A DNA stretch of 64,000 nucleotides from Rhodanobacter spathiphylli B39 (GCF_000264295.1 NZ_AJXT01000050.1:1-64000), one strand, 5' to 3'. Shown: positions 45,806-53,873, counted from the stretch's first letter. Program-made: numbers and translations. Notes: generated by a model from the letters alone, not told the origin.

Positions 45806-46525
45806 TCAGCCATGCGCCCCGTCAGCGACCGCGTGCACGCTGTGGAAGCGCGGGTCCTCGGACAGCTCGACCACCTGGCCGTCGATGATGTGCACGTTGC
45901 GCTGGGCGCGGGCGGCCAGCTCGGGGTCATGCGTGACCATCACGATGGTGGCGCCGTCGCGGTGGATCTCCTCGAGCAGTTCGAGCACGCCGCGGGCCAT
46001 CTGGGTGTCCAGGTTGCCGGTCGGTTCGTCGGCCAGCAGCAGGCGTGGGCTGCCGGCCAGCGCACGGGCGATCGCCACGCGCTGTTGCTGGCCGCCGGAG
46101 AGTTCGGCCGGGTAGTGCTTGGCGCGCGAGGCGAGGCCGACACGCTCCAGCGATTCCATGATGCGCTGCTTGCGTTCGGCCGCCTTCATGCCGCGATAGC
46201 GCAGCGGCACCTCGATGTTGTCGAACACGTTGAGGTCGGGGATCAGGTTGAACGCCTGGAAGATGAAGCCGATCTTCTCGTTGCGGATCTTCGAACGGGC
46301 GTTGTCGTTGAGGTTGCTCACCTCGATGCCGTCGAGGTGGTACTCGCCGCCGGTGAAGGTTTCCAGCAGGCCGGCAATGGTAAGGAAGGTGGTCTTGCCC
46401 GAGCCGGAGGGACCGGTGACGGCGACGAACTCGCCCTCCTTCACGTCGATGTTGAAATCGCGCAGCGCATAGGTCTCCACCACTTCGGTGCGGTAGACCT
46501 TGGACAGGTGGGTCATCTTCAGCAT
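45806..46525 (-). CDS. ABC transporter ATPase, MacB/LolD family
   Basis: 239 residues. Walker [10 protein letters not shown] at about 36-44, Q-loop in [12 protein letters not shown], signature [15 protein letters not shown], Walker [14 protein letters not shown], and the switch His in [11 protein letters not shown]. The size and the DEPTGNLD form are those of stand-alone LolD/MacB/FtsE-type ATPases that work with FtsX-fold permeases. It is the only ATPase gene in the locus, hence presumably shared by all permease pairs. Confidence 0.95.
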   Translation of the reverse strand: MLKMTHLSKVYRTEVVETYALRDFNIDVKEGEFVAVTGPSGSGKTTFLTIAGLLETFTGGEYHLDGIEVSNLNDNARSKIRNEKIGFIFQAFNLIPDLNVFDNIEVPLRYRGMKAAERKQRIMESLERVGLASRAKHYPAELSGGQQQRVAIARALAGSPRLLLADEPTGNLDTQMARGVLELLEEIHRDGATIVMVTHDPELAARAQRNVHIIDGQVVELSEDPRFHSVHAVADGAHG

Positions 46526-46560
46526 GGTTACGTCCTTTGGTGGTGGTGGTGATGTTCTGC

Positions 46561-46665
46561 CCCTCCCCCTGTTTCGCAGGGGGAGGCTGGGAGGGGGTGA
46601 CGCTTTTGATCTTGCGTGATGAAGAGCGACCCCACCCCAGCCCTCCCCTGCACGCAGGGGAGGGA
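46561..46665. repeat. REP-like bipartite palindromic element, copy 2
   Basis: Two GC-rich hairpins (CCTCCCCCTG...CAGGGGGAGG and CCTCCCCTGC...GCAGGGGAGG) flank a core with TTTTGATCTTGCGTGA and GAGCGACCCCA. It matches the element at 16118-16223 in both hairpins and most of the core. It lies between adaptor and ATPase genes and could stabilise or partly terminate the transcript there. Confidence 0.75.
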
Positions 46666-46673
46666 GAAAATCG

Positions 46674-47948
46674 TCAGTTGCTGATCGCGACCGTGGCCGC
46701 GCTCTTGAAGCTGTCGGTACCGGAGATCACGATGCGGTCGCCTTCCTTCAGGCCTTCGAGGATCTCCACCTTGTCGATGCTGGAGGCACCGACGCGGATC
46801 GGGGTTTTCTTGGCGATGCCGTCGCGCACCAGGTAGGCGTAGCTGCCGCCGGATTCGTCGACGAAGGAGCCGCGCTGCACGGTCAGCACGTTGTCGCGCT
46901 TGTCCAGCAGCACGCGCACCGACAGACGCTGGTTCTGGCGCAGCTGCTTCGGCGTCTCGCCCTCGAAGCGCAGGCGGGCGGCGACCTGGCCGTTGACCAC
47001 TTCGGGCGAGATCGCGCTGACCAGGCCCTTCCAGGTGTGGCCGTTGCCACTGATCTCGCCGGCCATGCCGATGCCCAGGTCGCGGGCGAAGCTTTCCGGC
47101 ACCTGCATCTCCACCTGCAGCGCGGACAGGTCGATCACGCTGAGCAACTGGGCATCCTTCGCCACGGTGGCGCGCTCGGCGATGAACAGCTGGCCGACCT
47201 GGCCATCCACCGGCGACTTCACGTTGAGGTCGTCGACCTGGCGCTGCAGGTCCTTCACCAGCAGCAGCTGGCGCTCGTGCGCAAGCTTCTTCGACTGGAT
47301 GTCGAAGTTGAGGCTGGCGTTGTCCATGCCCAGATCCGCCTGCGCATGCTGCAGGGTGATCTTCGCCTTCTGCAGCGCGTCCTTGGCACGGTCCACGTCC
47401 ATCCCCGGCACGGCACCCTTGGCGAACGCCTTCTGGTTGCGATCGAGATCGCGCTCGGCGGCCTGCTCGTCGATCTTGCCGTTGTCGAACGCCTTCTGCA
47501 GTTCGCCGCGCTTCTTGCGCGCGTCGATCTGCGCGCGCTGGTAATCCACTTCCATCGCGTCGGCGTTGCTCTGTTCCTGCGCCAGCTTGTTGGTCAGCTC
47601 GGGGCTGACGATGGTCGCCAGCACCTGGCCGATCTTCACCGTGTCACCGGCGTGCACCTTCAGCGTGACCGCACCACCGGAAGTGGCGTACAGGGTCGGG
47701 CTGACCGCCGCGACCACCTTGCCTTCGGCGGCGATGTCGCGCACGAACGGGCCGCGTTCGACGGTGGCGAACGCCAGCCGCGAACTGCTCACCGACGCGG
47801 AGGCCGAGAACATCCGGCTGATCCCTGGCGCCAGCCAGGCCAGCAGGGCCAGCACCAGCACGCCGGCGCCCAGCAGGATCAGCCGGCGTCTGGGATGGGT
47901 TTTGACCTGGACCAGTTTGTCCTGCGCAGAAGTGTCGCGAATCATCAT
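46674..47948 (-). CDS. Periplasmic adaptor of the HlyD/MacA type
   Basis: About 424 residues from ATG 47948 (a second ATG follows directly). An N-terminal anchor helix (LILLGAGVLVLALLAWLA) is followed by a barrel-sandwich strand, an alpha-helical hairpin of about 110 residues rich in Lys/Gln/Asp, DLNVKSPVDGQVGQLFIAE, and a beta-barrel with a C-terminal GDRIVISGTDSFK. This is the first gene of the permease locus, just downstream of a sigma-54 promoter. No TolC-like gene belongs to this locus, so an outer-membrane partner must come from elsewhere if one is used. Confidence 0.92.
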   Translation of the reverse strand: MMIRDTSAQDKLVQVKTHPRRRLILLGAGVLVLALLAWLAPGISRMFSASASVSSSRLAFATVERGPFVRDIAAEGKVVAAVSPTLYATSGGAVTLKVHAGDTVKIGQVLATIVSPELTNKLAQEQSNADAMEVDYQRAQIDARKKRGELQKAFDNGKIDEQAAERDLDRNQKAFAKGAVPGMDVDRAKDALQKAKITLQHAQADLGMDNASLNFDIQSKKLAHERQLLLVKDLQRQVDDLNVKSPVDGQVGQLFIAERATVAKDAQLLSVIDLSALQVEMQVPESFARDLGIGMAGEISGNGHTWKGLVSAISPEVVNGQVAARLRFEGETPKQLRQNQRLSVRVLLDKRDNVLTVQRGSFVDESGGSYAYLVRDGIAKKTPIRVGASSIDKVEILEGLKEGDRIVISGTDSFKSAATVAISN

Positions 47949-47989
47949 GCCGTTCCTGACCGCGGACAGCGCGGTTGCAGGCAGGTCGA

Positions 47990-48005
47990 TGCAATCCACG
48001 TGCCA
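47990..48005 (-). promoter_or_regulatory. Sigma-54 (-24/-12) promoter of the adaptor-permease locus
   Basis: On the reverse strand the sequence reads TGGCACGTGGATTGCA, matching TGGCACG-N4-TTGCA with GG and GC exactly 10 bases apart. Transcription should start about 12 bases past the GC, near 47979, leaving a leader of about 30 bases before the adaptor ATG. The NtrC-type gene in the same locus is the obvious activator. Confidence 0.88.
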
Positions 48006-48070
48006 CCGTCGACACGAAGAAATATTCGAAATTCTTCAATGACTTCCGCAACACCACGCGACCATCTCCG

Positions 48071-48084
48071 GTGTCCGCGGACAC
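48071..48084. promoter_or_regulatory. Palindrome upstream of the sigma-54 promoter, probable activator-binding site
   Basis: GTGTCCGCGGACAC is a perfect 14-bp palindrome about 95 bases upstream of the predicted start, the usual distance for an NtrC-type enhancer site. A near copy (TGACCGCGGACA, 11 of 12 bases the same) lies at 47957-47968 in the leader just before the adaptor start. Confidence 0.65.
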
Positions 48085-48130
48085 TCGACGGACGGTCGGA
48101 CGAACATGCGGGACCCGCGGCTTTCGCGAG

Positions 48131-48712
48131 CTAGTCGCTGCTGGCCAGTTGCAGTGGCACCGCCTCGGCCTGTGCGATCTGGCCGGCGACTTGCCGGCCC
48201 AGCGGCGAGATCGGCAGGTACGATTCGGCGCCCAGCACGACGAGGCCGCCCAGCCTGCGGGCGTGGAAGCGCAGCACCTTCGCGTACACCGGACGCGGCT
48301 GGCGCAGCCGGCGCGAAGGTCGATTTCCCGGCGTCGCCCAACCGTGATCGAGCAATCGATCCCACGCCAGGTAGTCGGTGTCCGGCAACAGATGCAGGCG
48401 GGCACAACCGCGGCCTTCGCGATCCAGGCATTCGATCCACTCGCGCGGACCTTCGCTGGTGATCGTGCCGGCGGCGGCCAGGCTACGCGTCTGCAGCAGC
48501 GGCGCCAGCTGCATCAAGTCGACCAGCAGGCCGCGGGGCCATTCGCGCAGCGGCGCGCCGTCGGGCCGCATCGGCACGTAGAGCACGCTGCCCAGCTCGG
48601 GCAGGCGCTCGACCAGCTGCGCCGGCGTCGTGGGCAGGCAGCGCCAATGGATGGCCGGGGCCGGCTTGACGCGCCGCAGATCCTGCAGCCGATGCGCTGA
48701 CGGAACGAACAT
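48131..48712 (-). CDS. Uncharacterised protein in the hemP unit
   Basis: 193 residues, no signal peptide, no membrane helix. I do not recognise the family. Features: RLQDLRRVKPAPAIHWRCLP at the N terminus, a middle part with EWIECLDREGRGCARLHLLPDTD, and a C terminus GLVVLGAESYLPISPLGRQVAGQ. The phrase about Asp-Arg-Glu-Gly with Ala-Arg-Leu-His-Leu faintly recalls haem-degrading HmuS proteins. It lies 99 bases after hemP on the same strand under the same Fur box, so a part in haem or iron use is plausible but inferred. Confidence 0.6.
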   Translation of the reverse strand: MFVPSAHRLQDLRRVKPAPAIHWRCLPTTPAQLVERLPELGSVLYVPMRPDGAPLREWPRGLLVDLMQLAPLLQTRSLAAAGTITSEGPREWIECLDREGRGCARLHLLPDTDYLAWDRLLDHGWATPGNRPSRRLRQPRPVYAKVLRFHARRLGGLVVLGAESYLPISPLGRQVAGQIAQAEAVPLQLASSD

Positions 48713-48811
48713 CGATCACCTCGGGCGGAATGGCCCGGCGGGCGCCGCAAGCGACGCGCTGGCTGAGGCTGGGAAGATGGGCGCCGCCCGCCGGACGCGG
48801 ACGACGCGGGA

Positions 48812-49018
48812 CTACTTGGTCAGGATCAGCTTGTCGTTGCGGGTGAGGCGCAGGTGGTACTCGCTGCCCTGGTGCTGGATCACCAGCTCGCGCTCGCCTT
48901 CCAGCAGCGTGTGGCTGGAAACACGCCGCGCAGCCGCCGGCGACGTGGCGGGCAACGCCAACACCGGCCGCTGGATCGACCGGGACGGCATGGAGTGGCT
49001 CAGTGACGGGACGGACAT
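48812..49018 (-). CDS. hemP: Haemin uptake protein HemP
   Basis: 68 residues from ATG 49018 (a GTG four codons upstream is possible). The C terminus carries the HemP signature: RRVSSHTLLEGERELVIQH and EYHLRLTRNDKLILTK. HemP is a small protein encoded with haem uptake genes and Fur-regulated in many proteobacteria; in Burkholderia it activates haem receptor genes. A near-perfect Fur box lies 36 bases upstream. The N-terminal third is not conserved in character. Confidence 0.9.
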   Translation of the reverse strand: MSVPSLSHSMPSRSIQRPVLALPATSPAAARRVSSHTLLEGERELVIQHQGSEYHLRLTRNDKLILTK

Positions 49019-49053
49019 GGGCAAATCCACGAAAGAAGGGTGACGGCTTTGAT

Positions 49054-49072
49054 GATAATGATTCTCATTATC
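49054..49072. promoter_or_regulatory. Fur box upstream of hemP
   Basis: GATAATGATTCTCATTATC matches the 19-bp Fur consensus GATAATGATAATCATTATC at 17 positions and is a near-perfect palindrome. It lies between hemP and the convergently facing end of the aldo/keto reductase gene, so hemP is the likely target. Confidence 0.92.
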
Positions 49073-49102
49073 CTGTCAACCGCCCTGCCCACCCGCGTGC
49101 AC

Positions 49103-50077
49103 TCAGGCGGCTTCGACGATCGTCCTGATCCGCTGTGCCAGCGTTGCGTCCAGCTTCGGCAACACCTCCAGCGCGCCGAGGTTCTGTTCCAGCTGCTCAC
49201 GCCGGCTGGCTCCCAGCATCACCGTGGACACGTGCGGATTGAGCAGGCACCAGGCGATCGACAGCTGCGCCAGGCTGCCACCCAGCTCATCGGCGATCGG
49301 CTGCAGGGCGCGCACCTTGCGCAGCCGCTCGTCACCCTTGCCCAATACGCTTTCGCGCAACCACGCGTAATCCGGCTGCGCCAGGCGCGAGTCCACCGGC
49401 ACGCCATCGTTGTACTTGCCGCTGAGCAGGCCCGAGCCCAGCGGCGACCAGATCGTGGTGCCCATGCCATAGGCCGCGTAAAGCGGCGCGTACTCCTCTT
49501 CCACCCGCTCGCGATGCAGCAGGTTGTACTGCGGCTGCTCCATCACCGGGGCGTACAGGTGGTTCTCGCGGGCGATCCGGTGCGCCTCGTGGATCGCCTC
49601 GGCCGGCCATTCGCTGGTGCCCCAGTACAGCACCTTGCCCTGGCGCACCAGCGTGTCCATCGCCATCACCGTCTCGGCGATCGGCGTGTCCGGATCGGGG
49701 CGATGGCAGAAGTACAGATCCAGGTAATCCACGCGCAATCGCTGCAGCGCCTGCGTGCAGGCTTCCATCACGTGCTTGCGCGACAGCCCGCGCTGGGTTG
49801 GCAGCGGCTTGTCCACCGCGCCGAAGAACACCTTGCTGGACACACAGTAGCTGTCGCGGGGAAAGCGCAAGTCGGCCAGCACGTCGCCCATCACCTGCTC
49901 GGCCACGCCGTTGTTGTAGGTCTCCGCGTTGTCGAAGAAATTCACCCCGCGATCGTGGGCCAGCGCGAGCAGCTCGCGCGCTTCCCCGCGCCCCACCTGC
50001 TTGCCGAAGGTGACCCACGCACCGAACGACAGCGCGGAAAGTTGCAGGCCGGAAGTGCCGAGGCGACGGTATTGCAT
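49103..50077 (-). CDS. Aldo/keto reductase
   Basis: 324 residues. AKR fold of the voltage-gated potassium channel beta-subunit-like (AKR6) group: FFDNAETYNNGVAEQVMG holds the catalytic Asp and Tyr, Lys is in CVSSKVFFG, and His in YFCHRPDPDTPIAET. GASRREQLEQNLGAL near the C terminus binds NADPH. The substrate is unknown. Divergent from the stress operon that starts at 50263. Confidence 0.93.
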   Translation of the reverse strand: MQYRRLGTSGLQLSALSFGAWVTFGKQVGRGEARELLALAHDRGVNFFDNAETYNNGVAEQVMGDVLADLRFPRDSYCVSSKVFFGAVDKPLPTQRGLSRKHVMEACTQALQRLRVDYLDLYFCHRPDPDTPIAETVMAMDTLVRQGKVLYWGTSEWPAEAIHEAHRIARENHLYAPVMEQPQYNLLHRERVEEEYAPLYAAYGMGTTIWSPLGSGLLSGKYNDGVPVDSRLAQPDYAWLRESVLGKGDERLRKVRALQPIADELGGSLAQLSIAWCLLNPHVSTVMLGASRREQLEQNLGALEVLPKLDATLAQRIRTIVEAA

Positions 50078-50221
50078 GGGAGGACTCCTTCATGGGAAAG
50101 GCCGGTATGCCGAACGGGCAGCATGACGAACCTGACGTGAAGTCGTCCAGCGGGCCCACGTGAGCGGACGCGGGAGCCCGTTCGCCGCGTCCCCTCTTTA
50201 CAAGCCTCGCGGGGAGGGGCA

Positions 50222-50247
50222 GTATGCATGTGTATACGATTGCATAC
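50222..50247. promoter_or_regulatory. Symmetric operator-like sequence upstream of the RHH/PspA operon
   Basis: GTATGCA and TGCATAC arms surround a central GTATAC; all three are centred on the same point and 20 of 26 positions are symmetric. It ends 15 bases before the first gene start, a place where a repressor would block transcription. Confidence 0.6.
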
Positions 50248-50262
50248 GAAGGTATTCAGACC

Positions 50263-50763
50263 ATGTCGATCTCGATTCCCCTTTCGGTACGGGTTCCGCA
50301 GGAAGACTTCGAGTGGCTGACCGCGCTGGACGTGCCCGGTACCAGCACGCCCTCGGACAAGCTGCGCGCCATCATCCAGCGCTACCGACGCCAGCTCGAC
50401 GGCAGCGATTCCTACGAGTTGACCCTGGGCTGGTTGCGCGAGCTGGTACAACCGTTCGCCCGTGGTGTGGCCGGGTTCGAGCATCGCCGGGAACTGCGCT
50501 CCGACATCGTCGCCACGATGCTGGAATGGGTGCCGCAATTGATGGCCCTGCTGGCATCCGAACAGATCGACGCCGATGCCTCGCCCGAACGCGCGCGCAA
50601 GATCGAGGACCAGCTGCTGCAACGCAGTACCGCCTTGATCAGCGCGCTGCTGAGATTGGGCGTGGCGCCCGATGTTCCCGCTTACGACAGCGCGGCGATC
50701 GACCGGCAGCTGCCGAAACTCGCCGCGCTGGTCGATGCCGTCCGCGCCGCCCGCCAGGCCACC
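50263..50763 (+). CDS. Ribbon-helix-helix-like protein heading the PspA/flotillin operon
   Basis: 166 residues from ATG 50263, chosen because MSISIPLSVRVP begins a strand typical of ribbon-helix-helix proteins and PSDKLRAIIQRYRR forms the next helix. The rest is helical (EWVPQLMALLASEQ, DQLLQRSTALISALLR) with no clear domain. It precedes a PspA-like gene by 45 bases. It could be the local regulator acting on the symmetric site at 50222-50247; that is inference. Confidence 0.65.
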
Positions 50764-50807
50764 TGACTGCCCGTCCCTCATCTCACCCGGAACGCAAGGA
50801 GAAAGCC

Positions 50808-51479
50808 ATGACCGATTCACTGCAGGATCGCGTTGTCCGTCTGATCAGTGGCAGCGCGCACGCGCTGCTCGACCGGGTCGAAGGCCTGGCACCCGAGGCC
50901 ACCCTCAACCAGGTGTTGCGCGAAATCGAACAGGTGCTCGGCGAAGTGCGCGTCGAACTCGGCCGCATCGAGGCGGCCAAGCACCAGCTGGCGACCCGCA
51001 TGGGCAAGCTCACCGGCGAACACGAGGAACTGGCCGCCCGCGCCGAACTGGCCGTCCAGCAGCAACGTGACGATCTGGCCACGGCCTGTCTGGAACGACA
51101 GACCCTGATCGAGGATCAGTTGCCGGTGCTGCAGCAGAACCTGGAGACGCAGCGCGAACGCGCAGCGGAGTGCGAGGGCTACTTGCGCGCACTGATGGCG
51201 CGCAAGCAGGAGCGCGAGGCCATCCTGCGCGAATTCCTCGCCTCGCGCCGCCAGGAAAATGCGCCAGGCCAGGCACCCGACCATGGCGGCCGCGAAAATC
51301 GCGCGGCCCGCGCCGAAAACGCGTTCGACCGGATCATGGCCCGGGAAACCGGCGTGGTAGGCTTTGCCGCCGCACAGGGGGATGCGATGAAACTCAAGGA
51401 AATCGCGGATATGCAGCGCAAGCAGCGTATCGATGAGCGCCTGGCCGCGCTGAAGATCCAGCTGGGCGAGGACCGGTGA
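50808..51479 (+). CDS. PspA/IM30 family protein
   Basis: 223 residues with AAGGAG before the ATG. Long coiled coil: ALLDRVEGLAPEATLNQVLREIEQVLGEVR in parts, and AELAVQQQRDDLATACLERQ, aligning with PspA's [20 protein letters not shown]. It lacks the usual MGIFSR start, having MTDSLQDRVVRLISGS. PspA/ESCRT-III-like proteins bind stressed inner membrane. Located with YqiJ-like and flotillin genes, a known membrane-integrity cluster. Confidence 0.88.
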   Translation: MTDSLQDRVVRLISGSAHALLDRVEGLAPEATLNQVLREIEQVLGEVRVELGRIEAAKHQLATRMGKLTGEHEELAARAELAVQQQRDDLATACLERQTLIEDQLPVLQQNLETQRERAAECEGYLRALMARKQEREAILREFLASRRQENAPGQAPDHGGRENRAARAENAFDRIMARETGVVGFAAAQGDAMKLKEIADMQRKQRIDERLAALKIQLGEDR

Positions 51480-52093
51480 ATCCGTTCGTGCTGCCGGCAT
51501 CGCTGCCCTTCGTCGCCGCACTGGGCGTGCTGTTGCTGCTGGGCCTGGTCGAGGGCTTGTCCCTGCTGTTCGGCGCCAGTGCCTGGCACTGGCTCGACGG
51601 CATGATCGAGCACGAGCCACCCGATGGATTCCTGGGCTGGATGCATGTGGGCCGCGCGCCGCTGCTGGTCCTGCTGGCGCTGTTGCTGACCGCGTTTGCA
51701 CTCATCGGCTTCGCACTGAACTTCATCGCGATGGCTTCGTTCGGCGCACCGCTGCCGCCCCTTCTCTCGGCGCCCGTGGCGCTGCTGGCCAGCCTGCCGG
51801 CGGTGCGCGCACTGGGAACGCGCCTGGCCCGCTGGATGCCGCGCGAGGAAACCTATGCGGTCACCTTTGACAGCCTGGTCGGCCGCGTCGCCCACATGCT
51901 CGGCCACGCCCGGCCGGCGTACCCGGCCCAGGCGAAGGTGGCCGACGGCAACGGCCATACGCTCTATCTGATGGTCGAGCCCGATGAAACCGTCGACGAA
52001 CTGGCCATCGACAGCGACGTGCTGCTGGTGCGCCAGATCAGCGGCTCGCGCTTCGCGGCCATCCCCAATCCTCGCCCGGATCTGCTGGGCTGA
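51476..52093 (+). CDS. YqiJ-like membrane protein with OB-fold domain
   Basis: 205 residues from a GTG overlapping the PspA-like stop (GTGA). Membrane helices at about 10-30, 60-80 and 90-110, then a soluble OB-fold (TYAVTFDSLVGRVAHMLGHARPAYPA...VLLVRQISGSRFAAIP in part). Same layout as E. coli YqiJ, the NfeD-like partner encoded before flotillin YqiK. It probably anchors or modulates the flotillin encoded next. Confidence 0.85.
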   Translation: MNPFVLPASLPFVAALGVLLLLGLVEGLSLLFGASAWHWLDGMIEHEPPDGFLGWMHVGRAPLLVLLALLLTAFALIGFALNFIAMASFGAPLPPLLSAPVALLASLPAVRALGTRLARWMPREETYAVTFDSLVGRVAHMLGHARPAYPAQAKVADGNGHTLYLMVEPDETVDELAIDSDVLLVRQISGSRFAAIPNPRPDLLG

Positions 52094-52126
52094 CATCCGA
52101 TCAACCGCTTCAAGCAAGGAATCTTG

Positions 52127-53806
52127 ATGAACAACCTGATTGACGTCTCCATCCTCGTGGGCATCCTGCTGCTCGGCCTGGTCGTGGTGGGCCTGGTCAT
52201 TGCGCGGCTGTACCGCCGCTCTTCCAAGGAAATGGCCTTCGTGCGCACCGGCATGGGCGGCCAGAAGGTGATCATGGACGGCGGCGCACTGGTGCTGCCG
52301 GTGTTCCACGAGATCATGCAGGTCAACATGAACACGCTGAAGCTGGAAGTGGCTCGCGCCGGCAAGGACAGCCTGTTCACCCGCGACCGCATGCGCGTGG
52401 ACGTGGTCGCCGGCTTCTTCGTGCGGGTGATTCCCAGCGTCGAAGGCATTGCCAACGCCGCACAGACCCTTGGCCAGCGCACCATGGCGCCGGACAGCCT
52501 GCGCGAGCTGGTGGAAGACAAGTTCGTCGACTCGCTGCGTGCGGCCGCCGTGTCGATGACCATGCAGGAGTTGCTCGACAAGCGCCAGGATTTCATCCAG
52601 GCCGTGCAGCACGCGGTGGCCGAGGATCTGCTGAAGAACGGACTGGAGCTGGAGAGCGTCTCGCTGACCCGGGTCGACCAGACCCCGATGAACTTCTTCG
52701 ACCCGAACAATGCGTTCGATGCCGAGGGTCTGACCAAGCTCACCGAAGCGACCCAGCTGCGCGCCAAGCAACGCAACGAGATCGAGCAGAACACCTCGGT
52801 CGAGATCGCGCAGAAGAATTACGAGGCGATCAACCAGCGCCTGAGCATCGACCGCGAGCAGACCTTCGCCACGCTGTCGCAGCAGCAGGAAGTGGCCACC
52901 CGCGCAGCCCAGCAGAAAGCCGAGGTGGCGGCCATCGAGGCACAGCGCGACCGCGAGGCACAGCAGGCGACCATCGAGGCCGAGCGGCTGGTGCGCGAGG
53001 CACAGGTGGAGAAGGAGCGCGCCATCAAGCAGCGCCAGATCGAGGCCGAGCGCGACGTCCAGGTGGCGCAGATCGAGCAGGTCAAGCGCACCACCCTGGC
53101 CGAGCAGGAAAAGATGACCGCGATCGCCGAGCGCTCCAAGGCGCAGTCCGAGGCCGAACGCGACGCCAACGAGGCACGTGCGCTGGCCGCCCGCGCCGAA
53201 GAGCAGGTGAAGACTGCGCGCGAAGTGGCGATCGCCGACCGCGAGAAGCAGATCGCCCTGGTTGCCGCCGAGCAGGAAGCACAACAAGAGGCCATCGGGG
53301 TGAAGGTCGCCGCCGAGGCGGAGCGCGACGCCGCCGACAACCAGGCACAGGCCGTCCGCATCAAGGCCGAGGCCGACCGGGTGCGTTTCGAGGTGGAGGC
53401 CTCCGGCATCCGCATGCGCAACGAGTCGCTGAACACGCTCGGTGCCGAGCAGGTCATGCTGCAGATCAAGCAGGCGCTGATCGCCGCCCTGCCCGGCATC
53501 ATCGAGGCGTCGGTGAAGCCGATGGAAAAGATCGACGGCATCAAGATCGTGCAGGTGGACGGGCTCAATCGCGGCCATGCCGGCAACGGCCAGGCTTCGG
53601 CGACGGGTACGGGCACCGGCAACCTGGCCGAACAGGCGGTCTCCGCCGCGCTGGCTTATCGTGCCCAGCAGCCGATCCTCGATGCCGTGCTGGGCGAGAT
53701 CGGCATGAAAGGCGATTCGCTGGCCAACCTGGTCAACGGCGTCAAGGGCGACCTGACCGCGTCAACGGTGGCGCCGACAGGGCCTGCCCCCGATTCGACG
53801 CACTGA
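52127..53806 (+). CDS. yqiK: Flotillin family protein (YqiK-like)
   Basis: 559 residues from ATG 52127 with AAGGA upstream (a TTG directly before it is less likely). N-terminal helix ILVGILLLGLVVVGLVIARL, PHB/SPFH domain with AFVRTGMGGQKVIMDGGALV and TRDRMRVDVVAGFFVRV, then about 250 residues of Ala/Glu-rich coiled coil (AERDANEARALAARAEEQV) and a Gly-rich tail. It forms membrane microdomains. Last gene of the operon, followed by a long hairpin. Confidence 0.95.
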   Translation: MNNLIDVSILVGILLLGLVVVGLVIARLYRRSSKEMAFVRTGMGGQKVIMDGGALVLPVFHEIMQVNMNTLKLEVARAGKDSLFTRDRMRVDVVAGFFVRVIPSVEGIANAAQTLGQRTMAPDSLRELVEDKFVDSLRAAAVSMTMQELLDKRQDFIQAVQHAVAEDLLKNGLELESVSLTRVDQTPMNFFDPNNAFDAEGLTKLTEATQLRAKQRNEIEQNTSVEIAQKNYEAINQRLSIDREQTFATLSQQQEVATRAAQQKAEVAAIEAQRDREAQQATIEAERLVREAQVEKERAIKQRQIEAERDVQVAQIEQVKRTTLAEQEKMTAIAERSKAQSEAERDANEARALAARAEEQVKTAREVAIADREKQIALVAAEQEAQQEAIGVKVAAEAERDAADNQAQAVRIKAEADRVRFEVEASGIRMRNESLNTLGAEQVMLQIKQALIAALPGIIEASVKPMEKIDGIKIVQVDGLNRGHAGNGQASATGTGTGNLAEQAVSAALAYRAQQPILDAVLGEIGMKGDSLANLVNGVKGDLTASTVAPTGPAPDSTH

Positions 53807-53811
53807 GCGTT

Positions 53812-53861
53812 CGACGCCGGAACGGACGAGGCGATCCTTCGCTCGTTCCGTACCGGCGTCG
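53812..53861. terminator. Long imperfect hairpin between convergent flotillin and pgpA genes
   Basis: CGACGCCGG-AACGGACGAG pairs with CTCGTTCCGT-ACCGGCGTCG around an 11-base loop. No T run is evident, but the position between two convergent stops suggests a bidirectional transcription barrier. Confidence 0.55.
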
Positions 53862-53873
53862 CGGCCCTGCGGA

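Noticed and set aside
47957-47968. Second palindrome copy considered as a separate promoter element
   Set aside because: It lies downstream of the predicted transcription start and has no -24/-12 or -35/-10 pattern; kept only as a possible extra binding site.
50263-50763. RHH-like protein considered as an antitoxin
   Set aside because: It is too long for a typical RHH antitoxin, no toxin gene overlaps or follows it, and the neighbours are PspA and flotillin genes.
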